A stretch of DNA of 10,092 nt from Bacillota bacterium (GTDB lineage Bacteria; Bacillota; Clostridia; Oscillospirales; Acutalibacteraceae), in contig JAEZWL010000079.1 of NCBI GenBank assembly GCA_023420245.1, positions 1 through 10,092 of the forward strand, read 5' to 3'. The translations under genes and the position numbers were made by a program. The notes beneath the pieces were generated by a model that saw nothing but the letters and a program-made list of their open reading frames with translations, was not told where the DNA came from and made no database searches. The stretch's first letter is position 1, and each line of letters opens with the position of its first letter. This document shows, piece after piece, positions 1 to 5,721 of the stretch.

Positions 1-628
1 TTGTTTGACATGCTGCTCGGCATGCTGCCCATGTTATTCGACTTACTGCTTGGCATGCTGCCCATGTTTTTTGATATTCTGCTTGGCATGCTGCCCATGT
101 TATTCGACATACTGCTCGGCATGCTCCCCATATTGTTTGACATACTGCTCGGCATGCTGCCCATGTTGTTTGATATGCTGCTTGGCATGCTGCCCATGTT
201 ATTTGACATACTGCTCGGCATGCTGCCCATATTATTTGATATGCTGCTTGGCATTCTGCCCATATTGTTTGACATACTGCTCGGCATGCTGTTCATATTA
301 TTCGACATGCTGCTCGGCATACTGCCCATGTTGTTTGATATGCTGCTGGGCATGCTCCCCATGTTATTAGACATGCTGCTTGGCATGTTGCCCATGTTAT
401 TCGACATGCTGCTTGGCATGCTCCCCATGTTGTTTGATATGCTGCTTGGCATACTGCCCATGTTGTTTGATATGCTGCTGGGCATGCTACCCATGCTGTT
501 TGACATGCTGCTTGGCATGCTACCCATATTATTCGACATGCTGCTTGGCATGCTGCCCATGTTGTTTGATATGCTGCTTGGCATACTGCCCATATTATTT
601 GACATGCTGTTCGGCATATTATTCGGCA
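1..628 (-). repeat. 33-bp tandem repeat array inside the Met-rich gene
   Basis: The array has eighteen 33-bp units that differ mainly at synonymous or conservative positions, plus one degenerate unit at about 596-628. The repeat is exactly 11 codons, so copy-number change keeps the frame. Two unit types, one with Met and one with Ile at the last position, recur in a partly alternating order. Adjacent unit pairs resemble each other (around 397-462 and 529-595), which suggests duplication of blocks larger than one unit. The array continues past the left edge. There are no spacers, so it is not a CRISPR. Confidence 0.95.
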
Positions 629-797
629 AAAAACTTACCATACTGTTTGCAACACTGACAGGCATATTACCCACCGCATTGTTCGATATACTTCTTGGTA
701 TACTTCCCAAATTGTTTGACACGCTGCCGGGCATACTTCCTGTATTTGGCATACTGCCCATATTATTCATCATGCTATTTATCATTAAATCAGCCAT
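1..797 (-). CDS. Methionine-rich 11-residue tandem repeat protein (3' end outside window)
   Basis: The minus-strand frame starts at ATG 797, has AAGGAG at 805-810 with a 7-base spacer, and stays open for 265 codons to the window edge. The protein begins MADLMINSMMNNMGSMP. About 70 residues of irregular Met/Ser/Asn/Pro sequence follow, then at least 18 near-perfect copies of SNNMGSMPSSM, with Met/Ile exchange at the last position and Ser/Asn/Gly drift. There is no signal peptide or membrane segment. Composition is almost entirely Met, Ser, Asn, Gly and Pro, with regular MxxM and MxxxM spacing. I do not recognise a named family. Low-complexity repeat proteins of this kind in Firmicutes are often spore coat or exosporium proteins, and a sigma-K-like promoter upstream supports that, but the role is inferred. 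The plus-strand frame over these bases (repeat MLFDMLLGMLP) lacks a ribosome binding site and is read as antisense. Confidence 0.8.
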   Translation of the reverse strand, partial: MADLMINSMMNNMGSMPNTGSMPGSVSNNLGSIPRSISNNAVGNMPVSVANSMVSFLPNNMPNSMSNNMGSMPSSISNNMGSMPSSMSNNMGSMPSSMSNSMGSMPSSISNNMGSMPSSISNNMGSMPSSMSNNMGNMPSSMSNNMGSMPSSISNNMGSMPSSMSNNMNSMPSSMSNNMGRMPSSISNNMGSMPSSMSNNMGSMPSSISNNMGSMPSSMSNNMGSMPSSMSNNMGSMPSRISKNMGSMPSSKSNNMGSMPSSMSN

Positions 798-826
798 TAT
801 TTATCTCCTTTCTTAGATTTACATGC

Positions 827-855
827 TATATTATGCGATGTATTATTTCACTGTG
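827..855 (-). promoter_or_regulatory. Candidate sigma-K-type promoter of the Met-rich repeat gene
   Basis: On the minus strand CACA (855-852) is followed after 16 bases by CATAATATA (835-827). This fits the mother-cell sigma-K pattern mACm-N16-CATAnnnTA known from Bacillus. The predicted start is near 820, giving a short leader that holds the ribosome binding site at 805-810. The region is AT-rich, so a chance match is possible. Confidence 0.42.
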
Positions 856-948
856 TTATTGGAATCCTAATTTAAAAAGCGATTCTAATATTTATTAAAA
901 GATTAAGAATAAAAAATATTTAAAAATAGGTAAATCGAGGAAACATCC

Positions 949-1014
949 ATGGGACAAACTGATACGGATATTTACACAGCAAAAGAGAAAGATAAAAAGG
1001 GCCATAGTATGTAA
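949..1014 (+). CDS. Possible 21-residue hydrophilic small protein
   Basis: ATG 949 is preceded by GAGG at 937-940 with an 8-base spacer. The 21-codon frame ends at TAA 1012-1014, 38 bases before the holin-family start. The peptide begins MGQTDTDIYTAKEKDKK and ends GHSM. It is charged, lysine-rich and has no membrane segment. I do not recognise it. It could be a real small protein, a leader ORF for the downstream gene, or chance. The evidence is only the ribosome binding site, the position and the hydrophilic composition. Confidence 0.35.
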   Translation: MGQTDTDIYTAKEKDKKGHSM

Positions 1015-1052
1015 TTATGGTTTTAATTATTCCAGGAAAGGAGCAAATAATC

Positions 1053-1448
1053 ATGACGCATCAAGGCCACATGACTCACGAAGCTGACCGCCCTGAAGAA
1101 GAGCATTCCGCAATGACCGTATTTTTCCGCTGGGTCGGACGATTGGTTATTATGGCGGTTATTTTAGCGATCGTATCATTCTTAACTCCGGGTTTTAATA
1201 TTAACGGATTATGGTCCTTTATAATTGCCGCGGTTGTTATCAGCCTGTTGGATTTTTTAGTGGAAGCCGTTATGAAAGTAGATGCTTCCCCATTTGGCAA
1301 GGGGCTGAAAGGGTTCCTGATATCTGCCGTTATCCTGTATTTAACCCAGTTCCTGGTTCCGAATATGAGTGTCTCTATCATTGGAGCGCTGATCGGCGCT
1401 TTGGCAATTGGATTGCTGGATGCTATTTTCCCAAGCAGGGTAATGTAA
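1053..1448 (+). CDS. Phage-holin-family IV (YvlD-like) four-helix membrane protein
   Basis: This is a 131-residue protein. The start at 1053 is chosen because AAAGGAG (1037-1043) lies 9 bases upstream; the in-frame ATG at 1017 has no such site. Residues 1-20 are hydrophilic and His/Glu-rich (four His in the first 18). Four hydrophobic helices follow at about 28-46, 52-72, 86-103 and 106-127. The link DASPFGKGLKGF between helices 2 and 3 and the ending GLLDAIFP are typical of the 'mycobacterial 4-TMS phage holin' family, whose chromosomal members such as B. subtilis YvlD are not phage-linked. Nothing else phage-like is nearby. Function is unknown; an envelope-stress or membrane role is known only for the YvlABCD context. 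A strong terminator ends the unit. Confidence 0.85.
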   Translation: MTHQGHMTHEADRPEEEHSAMTVFFRWVGRLVIMAVILAIVSFLTPGFNINGLWSFIIAAVVISLLDFLVEAVMKVDASPFGKGLKGFLISAVILYLTQFLVPNMSVSIIGALIGALAIGLLDAIFPSRVM

Positions 1449-1460
1449 TTTTTCATTGCG

Positions 1461-1498
1461 GAAGCTTGTGCGATTTTTTTGCACAAGCTTCTTTTTTT
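1461..1498 (+). terminator. Rho-independent terminator of the holin-family gene
   Basis: A perfect 11-bp stem, GAAGCTTGTGC (1461-1471) with GCACAAGCTTC (1481-1491), has a 9-base loop and is followed directly by seven T. It starts 13 bases after the stop codon. Confidence 0.93.
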
Positions 1499-1516
1499 AA
1501 GCAAAATTATAAATTA

Positions 1517-1542
1517 GCGCAAATCCTGTAAAAGATTTGCGC
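1517..1542. terminator. Second hairpin, possible back-up terminator
   Basis: GCGCAAATC (1517-1525) pairs with GATTTGCGC (1534-1542) across an 8-base loop, giving a perfect 9-bp stem. No clean T-run follows on either strand. It could support the terminator just upstream or insulate the regulator promoter. Confidence 0.4.
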
Positions 1543-1607
1543 CTTCTCATTTAATCCGTCTTTGCTGTAAATGGTAACCTGCTTTTATGCCCTCTCCCAT
1601 ATTTTTG

Positions 1608-1636
1608 TTTACACGGGAAGCAGAGCAGACTATAAT
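1608..1636 (+). promoter_or_regulatory. Sigma-A promoter of the LacI-family regulator
   Basis: TTTACA (1608-1613), a 17-base spacer, then TATAAT (1631-1636). Transcription should start near 1643, giving a leader of about 48 bases. A degenerate copy of the operon operator (1641-1660) covers the predicted start. Confidence 0.8.
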
Positions 1637-1640
1637 AAAA

Positions 1641-1660
1641 ATAATAAAAGCATTTATAAA
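1641..1660 (+). promoter_or_regulatory. Degenerate operator-like site at the regulator promoter
   Basis: ATAATAAAAGCATTTATAAA matches the main operator sequence at 15 of 20 positions and shares the 12-mer TAAAAGCATTTA with the site at 3994-4013. It lies at the predicted transcription start, where a repressor would autoregulate. The region is AT-rich, so this is the weakest of the three sites. Confidence 0.4.
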
Positions 1661-1690
1661 GGTGATTGTAAAAAAGCTCAGGAGGTTCCT

Positions 1691-2698
1691 ATGCAGAGAT
1701 ATACAATTAAGGAAATTGCGAAGATGGCAGGCGTATCTCCGTCCGCTGTTTCCATCGTCTTAAACAACCGGAAGGGTGTGGGTGAAGAAACCAGAAAAAA
1801 AGTGGAAGAAATTGTGAGCCAAATGAATTATGTTCCCAACCCAAATTCCAGAAGACTGATATCCAACCGTTCCGGCAATATCGCAATATTGTTAAAAAAG
1901 GATACCACTCTGCTGGAATTTTTTTTCTATTCCGACCTCAATCGATTTGTTTTGCACGAATGCGAAGCAAACGGATATAACGTAATCTTTTCTTCCTACA
2001 CCGTGAAAAATGATAAAGTCACTTTACCGAATATAATCTGCTCTTACGATGTTGACGGCGCAATTTTTTACGATGATATTGAAGACGAGGTCGCCGCCAG
2101 TATGCGGAAATACAACATTCCCTTTATCGTTGCCGATGATCACGCCAATAACGACAGAATTCCAGCCATTCATTTTGATTACTGCAAAGCAGCCGCCCAG
2201 GCAACAGACTACCTGATTTCACTAGGGCATACCCAAACGGCATATATCGGGAACCCTGCCGAGACACCATTCGGAGCGCAAACTCTTGCAGGCTTTAAGG
2301 ATTCCGTTGAATCAAACCATATTAATATTCCCTTGAGCTGGGTTCAGTTTACCTGCGGCAATGAAAACTCCATTCTTCAATGTATTGATAAAATTTTATC
2401 CTTCGGAACGCCGACTGCTCTGCTTTGCAGCACCGATATGTATGCAATAGACGCTCTAAAAATTTTGAAGGCGAAGGGCTTTCGGATTCCTGGGGACATT
2501 TCTGTTATCGGCATTGACGACATCATGCTTTCCTCCTATATCGAACCTGCCCTGACCACCGTGAAGGTAGATCGGGCAAGGATGGGTGTGGCAACAGTTC
2601 ATGCCCTTATCAAAAAAATCAATGGAGAAATGGAAGCTAAATTAGATTTTCCTGCCGGTGAACTGATGGTCCGTGAAAGCACAAGAAGCCTGCTGTAA
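1691..2698 (+). CDS. LacI-family transcriptional regulator
   Basis: This is a 335-residue protein, the usual LacI-family length. ATG 1691 is chosen because AGGAGG (1680-1685) lies 5 bases upstream and the DNA-binding domain starts at residue 4; the longer frame from 1571 would add untypical residues. The helix-turn-helix is at about 4-27 (YTIKEIAKMAGVSPSAVSIVL), with a hinge at about 47-60 (NYVPNPNSRRL). The periplasmic-binding-protein-like effector domain follows, ending with the hallmark stretch around DISVIGIDDI and PALTTVKVD. It faces the dehydrogenase-aminotransferase operon across a shared terminator. A perfect palindrome at that operon's start site and related sites elsewhere make it the likely local repressor, with a sugar or cyclitol as probable effector (inferred). 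The arrangement recalls NtdR beside ntdABC in B. subtilis. Confidence 0.93.
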   Translation: MQRYTIKEIAKMAGVSPSAVSIVLNNRKGVGEETRKKVEEIVSQMNYVPNPNSRRLISNRSGNIAILLKKDTTLLEFFFYSDLNRFVLHECEANGYNVIFSSYTVKNDKVTLPNIICSYDVDGAIFYDDIEDEVAASMRKYNIPFIVADDHANNDRIPAIHFDYCKAAAQATDYLISLGHTQTAYIGNPAETPFGAQTLAGFKDSVESNHINIPLSWVQFTCGNENSILQCIDKILSFGTPTALLCSTDMYAIDALKILKAKGFRIPGDISVIGIDDIMLSSYIEPALTTVKVDRARMGVATVHALIKKINGEMEAKLDFPAGELMVRESTRSLL

Positions 2699-2736
2699 AC
2701 AGAATACTCGAATTTATTATTTATAAATATAACCTA

Positions 2737-2779
2737 AAACGCGTAGAAATTTTACAATCTGTAAAATCTCTACGCGTTT
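2737..2779. terminator. Bidirectional terminator between convergent genes
   Basis: Arms 2737-2755 and 2761-2779 form a 19-position stem with one mismatch (2748/2768) and a 5-base loop. T-rich sequence follows on both strands. It lies between the regulator stop (2698) and the aminotransferase stop (2801), so it should end both transcripts. Confidence 0.9.
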
Positions 2780-2800
2780 ATTCTGTTTGTATTCTAATTT

Positions 2801-3976
2801 CTACAGTGATTTTGCCGCCTGGCGGATGTCCGCAATATACCGTTCGATTTGTATCTCGTTCCAGTCCGGATTGACGGAAATCAGCACGGACCGTTTCAAT
2901 AACGCCAGAGTATCAGGGCACATATCCTTGGCATAATAGGCATGCCTGCCCTGGTTTCGGGACATTAAGAACGGATTCATTGCCGGAGTATGTCCAAAGC
3001 GTTTTTCCAGAATTGGCGTCCAGTTACTGAAAACATGCTTGTTGCTGTCAATTGGCAGCAATCGGTTATACTCGTTTGATTTACAATTCGCTGTAAATTT
3101 TCTTGCCGTTTCCTCGTTATCAAATAGCAGCCCGATATGAGTTCCACAGTCTCCCTCGATATCATTTGAGCGGATAAACTGAATACTGTCGGCAATTCCT
3201 TCCATGACAGTCTTTTTCACTCTCCTTAGATCATTTAGAATTGTATCTAATTTTTTCAGCTGCTCCCTGAGAATCGCGCCCGAAATTTCATTGGAGCGGA
3301 ATTGAGAGCCAAGGAAAATCGGAAATTCCAGCCCCTGGGCAAATGGCCGAAATTCACTCCCGCCGTCGTGATAAACAAGCGCTCTCTGGTAAAGGTTTTT
3401 ACTGTTGGTAATAACCGCTCCGCCTTCGCCGGCGGTAATAATCTTATAGTAATTAAAGCTGAAGGCTCCCATTTCACCAATCGATCCCAGTCTTTTCCCC
3501 TTGTAGCTTCCACCGTCCGCCTGGCAGGCATCCTCCAGAACCCGAAGGTCATGTTTTTTTGCAATTTCCATGATTCTATCCATGTCACAGGGGAATCCGT
3601 CAAGGTGAACAGGAATAATTCCCTTGGTATACGGCGTTATTTTTTTTTCGATATCCACGGGGTCAATTGTCAGGCTGGAATCCACTTCCGCGATAACCGG
3701 AATCGCGCCCACCGCCAGCACCGCAGTAGCGGTTGCCATAAATGTATAGCCCGGTACAATTACCTCGTCTCCCGGGCCGATTTCAAGAGCGGCTAGCGCA
3801 CAAATCAGGGCGGCGGTTCCACTGGTCACACAAAGCGCGTGCTGTGTTCCTGTTTTTTGAGCAAGCTCCTCTTCGAAATGGTCAACCTCCCTCGCCGCCG
3901 TGTTGATACGGAAAAGGTCAGTGCTTCTGATTACCCTTGCTGCCGCTTCCATTTCTTCTTTACCAATTCTGTACAT
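2801..3976 (-). CDS. DegT/DnrJ/EryC1/StrS-family PLP aminotransferase
   Basis: This is a 391-residue fold-type-I aminotransferase of the kind that aminates keto-sugars or keto-cyclitols with glutamate or glutamine as donor. AAAGGAGG lies 7 bases before ATG 3976. Visible motifs are TSGTAAL (51-57, phosphate binding), PGYTFMATATAVLAVGAIPV (75-94), EDACQADGG (148-156, with Asp149 contacting the pyridine nitrogen), SFNYYKIITAGEGG (173-186, with Lys178 as Schiff-base lysine) and RSNEISGAILREQLKKLD (dimer region). The protein appears complete. It is the last gene of the operon, 71 bases after the glutamate-dehydrogenase remnant, with an operator-like site in that gap. StrS, inosose aminotransferases and NtdA share the family. 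The substrate cannot be read from the sequence; a cyclitol or hexose ketone made by the upstream dehydrogenase is the natural inference. Confidence 0.92.
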   Translation of the reverse strand: MYRIGKEEMEAAARVIRSTDLFRINTAAREVDHFEEELAQKTGTQHALCVTSGTAALICALAALEIGPGDEVIVPGYTFMATATAVLAVGAIPVIAEVDSSLTIDPVDIEKKITPYTKGIIPVHLDGFPCDMDRIMEIAKKHDLRVLEDACQADGGSYKGKRLGSIGEMGAFSFNYYKIITAGEGGAVITNSKNLYQRALVYHDGGSEFRPFAQGLEFPIFLGSQFRSNEISGAILREQLKKLDTILNDLRRVKKTVMEGIADSIQFIRSNDIEGDCGTHIGLLFDNEETARKFTANCKSNEYNRLLPIDSNKHVFSNWTPILEKRFGHTPAMNPFLMSRNQGRHAYYAKDMCPDTLALLKRSVLISVNPDWNEIQIERYIADIRQAAKSL

Positions 3977-3993
3977 AATAAATCCTCCTTTAA

Positions 3994-4013
3994 TTATTAA
4001 ATGCTTTTAGTAA
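3994..4013 (-). promoter_or_regulatory. Second operator-like palindrome inside the operon
   Basis: On the minus strand the site reads TTACTAAAAGCATTTAATAA. This differs from the main operator at 2 of 20 positions. It lies 18 bases upstream of the aminotransferase start. I see no convincing -35/-10 pair in this gap, so it may act as a roadblock or looping partner rather than as a promoter operator. Confidence 0.6.
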
Positions 4014-4047
4014 ACTGCATACCTATTCTCAAACTTCTTAATCATAC

Positions 4048-4248
4048 TTACGGAAAAATTCCTCTTAGCCGTTTTGCCACCACAATACGCTCGATTGCAA
4101 GCATATAGGCTCCCATACGTAGCGTAGTATCCTTACTTTCCGCTTTATCCCAAACCTCATTAAATGCACGAATGATAATACCGAGCTTTTCCGCCGCCTG
4201 TTCCATCACCTCCAACATGTTTTCATACGGATTGTACTTATCTGCCAT
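4048..4248 (-). pseudogene. In-frame remnant of glutamate dehydrogenase (N-terminus joined to C-terminus)
   Basis: This 66-residue frame has a ribosome binding site (GGGGAG) and lies 15 bases after the dehydrogenase stop. Residues 1-24 (KYNPYENMLEVMEQAAEKLG) read like the extreme N-terminus of a Glu/Leu/Phe/Val dehydrogenase. Residues 27-66 (RAFNEVWDKAE, then GAYMLAIERIVVAKRLRGIF) read like its extreme C-terminus. The catalytic and NAD-binding core, about 350 residues in the normal 415-450 residue enzyme, is absent and the join keeps the frame. It cannot be a working dehydrogenase. It may be a deletion scar still translated for coupling, or a retained small helical protein. Glutamate dehydrogenase would make the amino donor for the aminotransferase next door, so a former functional role in this operon is plausible. 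The family assignment rests on remembered motifs. Confidence 0.65.
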
Positions 4249-4263
4249 AAAACCACTCCCCTC

Positions 4264-5379
4264 TCATCCATTCTCCAAATTGAAGTAATTCTCGTTGATG
4301 CCAATTGGAAACAAGTCTGGCCGAACAATTTTTGACTTAAGTAGGTATTCGTGCCCTTTAACGCCAGACTCCTGAAAACCGTTCATGATCTCCAAAATAT
4401 GAAGCGCCATCTCTCCATTAGCCCGGTTCTTTCTTCCGCCCCTCATTGCTTGCGCCATTTCCGCCAATCCAAGACCCCTGTAGTTTTGCGTGAAGCCAAA
4501 TACCAACGGCGCCTCAGTGAATTCCTCCGTGCCCGCTCTTCTGATTTTCACCGGTCCGGAGAAGAAATTTGGATCGGGAACCAATAGCGTTCCCTGACTA
4601 CCGTAAATCTCTAAATAAGGCAGTGTAGAGCCTTGAATATCAAAGCTGGCGATAAGATTTCCAATTGCTCCGTTTTCAAACTCCATCAGCCCTGAAACAT
4701 AGGTAGGCTCTTCTACTCTTATTTTCTGCCCAAACCTGGGTTGGCTCGTTATCGTACGCTCCGGATATGTAATTCTGGAAAATGAAGCAACTTTTTTTAC
4801 GCCTCCCAACAGAGAAACCATTGCGGTAAGATAATACGGCCCCATATCGAACATAGGCCCGGCGCCTTGATTGTAGAGAAATTCCGGATCCGGGTGCCAG
4901 CTTTCCGGTCCCGCGCTCATCATAAACGCGTTTACTGCGACTGGTTTTCCAATCCAGCCGTCATCCAGCAGCTTGCGACATGTCTGAAGTGCTCCTCCTA
5001 AAAAAGTATCCGGCGCACATCCGACCATTAGACCCTTCTTTTTTGCGAGATTGAGAATCCTGCTCGCTTCCGAAACACTGGACGCCAGAGGCTTTTCGCT
5101 GTACACATGTTTTCCCGAAGCCAACGCTTTCAAATTGATTTCCCCATGAACCGCCGGCACCGTGAGATTGAGGACTATATCAATATTCGGGTCTGCGAGA
5201 ATTTCTTCCACAGTACAGGCTTTGGCAATTCCATACTCATCTGCTCTTGCTTGTGCATGAGCGAGGGTTTTTGCCGCACACGCGGTAACCTCAAGCGTCT
5301 GAAACCGCTCCTTAAAGTTTTTTAAATAAATTGCGCTTATGTCCCCGCATCCGATAACTCCCACACGAAGCTTACTCAT
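4264..5379 (-). CDS. Gfo/Idh/MocA-family NAD(P)-dependent oxidoreductase
   Basis: This is a 371-residue sugar or cyclitol dehydrogenase. AAAGGGAG lies 8 bases before ATG 5379. The N-terminal Rossmann domain starts with VGVIGCGDIS (6-15). The family catalytic motif SEKPLA is at 94-99, with Lys96 as the conserved lysine. The C-terminal domain carries GAGPMFDMGPYYL (172-184), in the position of the usual G-G-x-x-x-D-x-G-x-H, but with Tyr where many members have the catalytic His. The length is normal. It is the first gene of the operon, directly behind a consensus promoter and operator. Paired with a StrS-type aminotransferase it probably makes the ketone that is aminated, as NtdC does for NtdA or inositol dehydrogenase for inosose aminotransferase. 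The exact substrate and cofactor are not determinable here. Confidence 0.92.
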   Translation of the reverse strand: MSKLRVGVIGCGDISAIYLKNFKERFQTLEVTACAAKTLAHAQARADEYGIAKACTVEEILADPNIDIVLNLTVPAVHGEINLKALASGKHVYSEKPLASSVSEASRILNLAKKKGLMVGCAPDTFLGGALQTCRKLLDDGWIGKPVAVNAFMMSAGPESWHPDPEFLYNQGAGPMFDMGPYYLTAMVSLLGGVKKVASFSRITYPERTITSQPRFGQKIRVEEPTYVSGLMEFENGAIGNLIASFDIQGSTLPYLEIYGSQGTLLVPDPNFFSGPVKIRRAGTEEFTEAPLVFGFTQNYRGLGLAEMAQAMRGGRKNRANGEMALHILEIMNGFQESGVKGHEYLLKSKIVRPDLFPIGINENYFNLENG

Positions 5380-5395
5380 CGCATCAACTCCCTTT

Positions 5396-5423
5396 CTAAT
5401 TACTAAAAGCTTTTAGTAATTAG
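5396..5423. promoter_or_regulatory. Perfect 28-bp palindromic operator
   Basis: All 28 bases form a perfect inverted repeat with the core TTACTAAAAGCTTTTAGTAA (5400-5419). It starts right after the -10 box of the operon promoter and covers the predicted transcription start, the classical position for repression. A symmetric 20-base core fits a LacI-family dimer. A transcript would carry only part of it, so an RNA role is less likely. Confidence 0.88.
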
Positions 5424-5452
5424 ATTATAGGAATGTTCCTCCTTTTTGTCAA
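5424..5452 (-). promoter_or_regulatory. Consensus sigma-A promoter of the dehydrogenase-aminotransferase operon
   Basis: On the minus strand TTGACA (5452-5447), exactly 17 bases, then TATAAT (5429-5424). A perfect-consensus promoter abutting an operator implies an intrinsically strong unit held off by its repressor. Confidence 0.9.
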
Positions 5453-5507
5453 TGCTTTTTATAATAATTTATGGTATAGCGATTAACTTTATAAACGGCT
5501 AAGTACT

Positions 5508-5590
5508 TGCGCGTATATTTTTCGTGTTTCAAGGCGGACAACGAAGCCAGGCTGACGCCTGGCGAGCAACGCAGCGGCACGGAAAACAGA
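5508..5590. other. Structured GC-rich intergenic element
   Basis: A perfect 7-bp hairpin, GCCAGGC (5546-5552) with GCCTGGC (5557-5563) and loop TGAC, lies inside a 9-bp outer stem (5518-5526 with 5578-5586, one G-U pair). The two arms also hold symmetric ACGAAG and GAGCAACG blocks. The surroundings are AT-rich, so this GC-rich island stands out. No convincing ORF covers it. It may be an intergenic repeat or a small structured RNA, and I do not recognise its family. An extended -10 (TGCTATAAT, 5621-5629) lies downstream but has no good -35. Confidence 0.35.
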
Positions 5591-5660
5591 CCGCAAAGAC
5601 TGGGTGGGTTTAGGGTTAATTGCTATAATAGAAAAGGAGCAAGGCTAGTCGTCCCTTGTT

Positions 5661-5689
5661 TTGACACTAACTCCTTTTTATGCTATGAT
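5661..5689 (+). promoter_or_regulatory. Sigma-A promoter of the phosphatase gene
   Basis: TTGACA (5661-5666), 17 bases, then TATGAT (5684-5689) preceded by TGC as an extended -10. The expected start is near 5696, giving a leader of about 26 bases. No copy of the LacI-type operator is visible here, so this gene may be constitutive or controlled separately. Confidence 0.82.
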
Positions 5690-5721
5690 CCTCATGGATA
5701 AAATGGAAAAGAAGGCTGTTT

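Noticed and set aside
1..628. CRISPR array
   Set aside because: The 33-bp units are contiguous with no spacers and are in frame with a protein.
1..816. Plus-strand ORF of 271 residues with repeat MLFDMLLGMLP
   Set aside because: It has no ribosome binding site or real start in the window, its product is an implausible hydrophobic repeat, and it is exactly antisense to a minus-strand frame that has a good ribosome binding site and a soluble product.
1017..1052. Upstream ATG for the holin-family protein
   Set aside because: No ribosome binding site precedes it, while ATG 1053 has AAAGGAG at 9 bases; the extra residues would cover that site.
1053..1448. Prophage or lysis cassette based on the holin match
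   Set aside because: The family is common as a chromosomal membrane protein and no endolysin, integrase or structural phage gene is nearby.
1571..1690. N-terminal extension of the LacI-family protein
   Set aside because: It would cross the promoter and ribosome binding site, and LacI proteins begin their helix-turn-helix within a few residues of the start, as they do from ATG 1691.
5507..5701. Plus-strand ORF of 64 residues
   Set aside because: No ribosome binding site or recognisable motif; it runs through a hairpin element and the phosphatase promoter.
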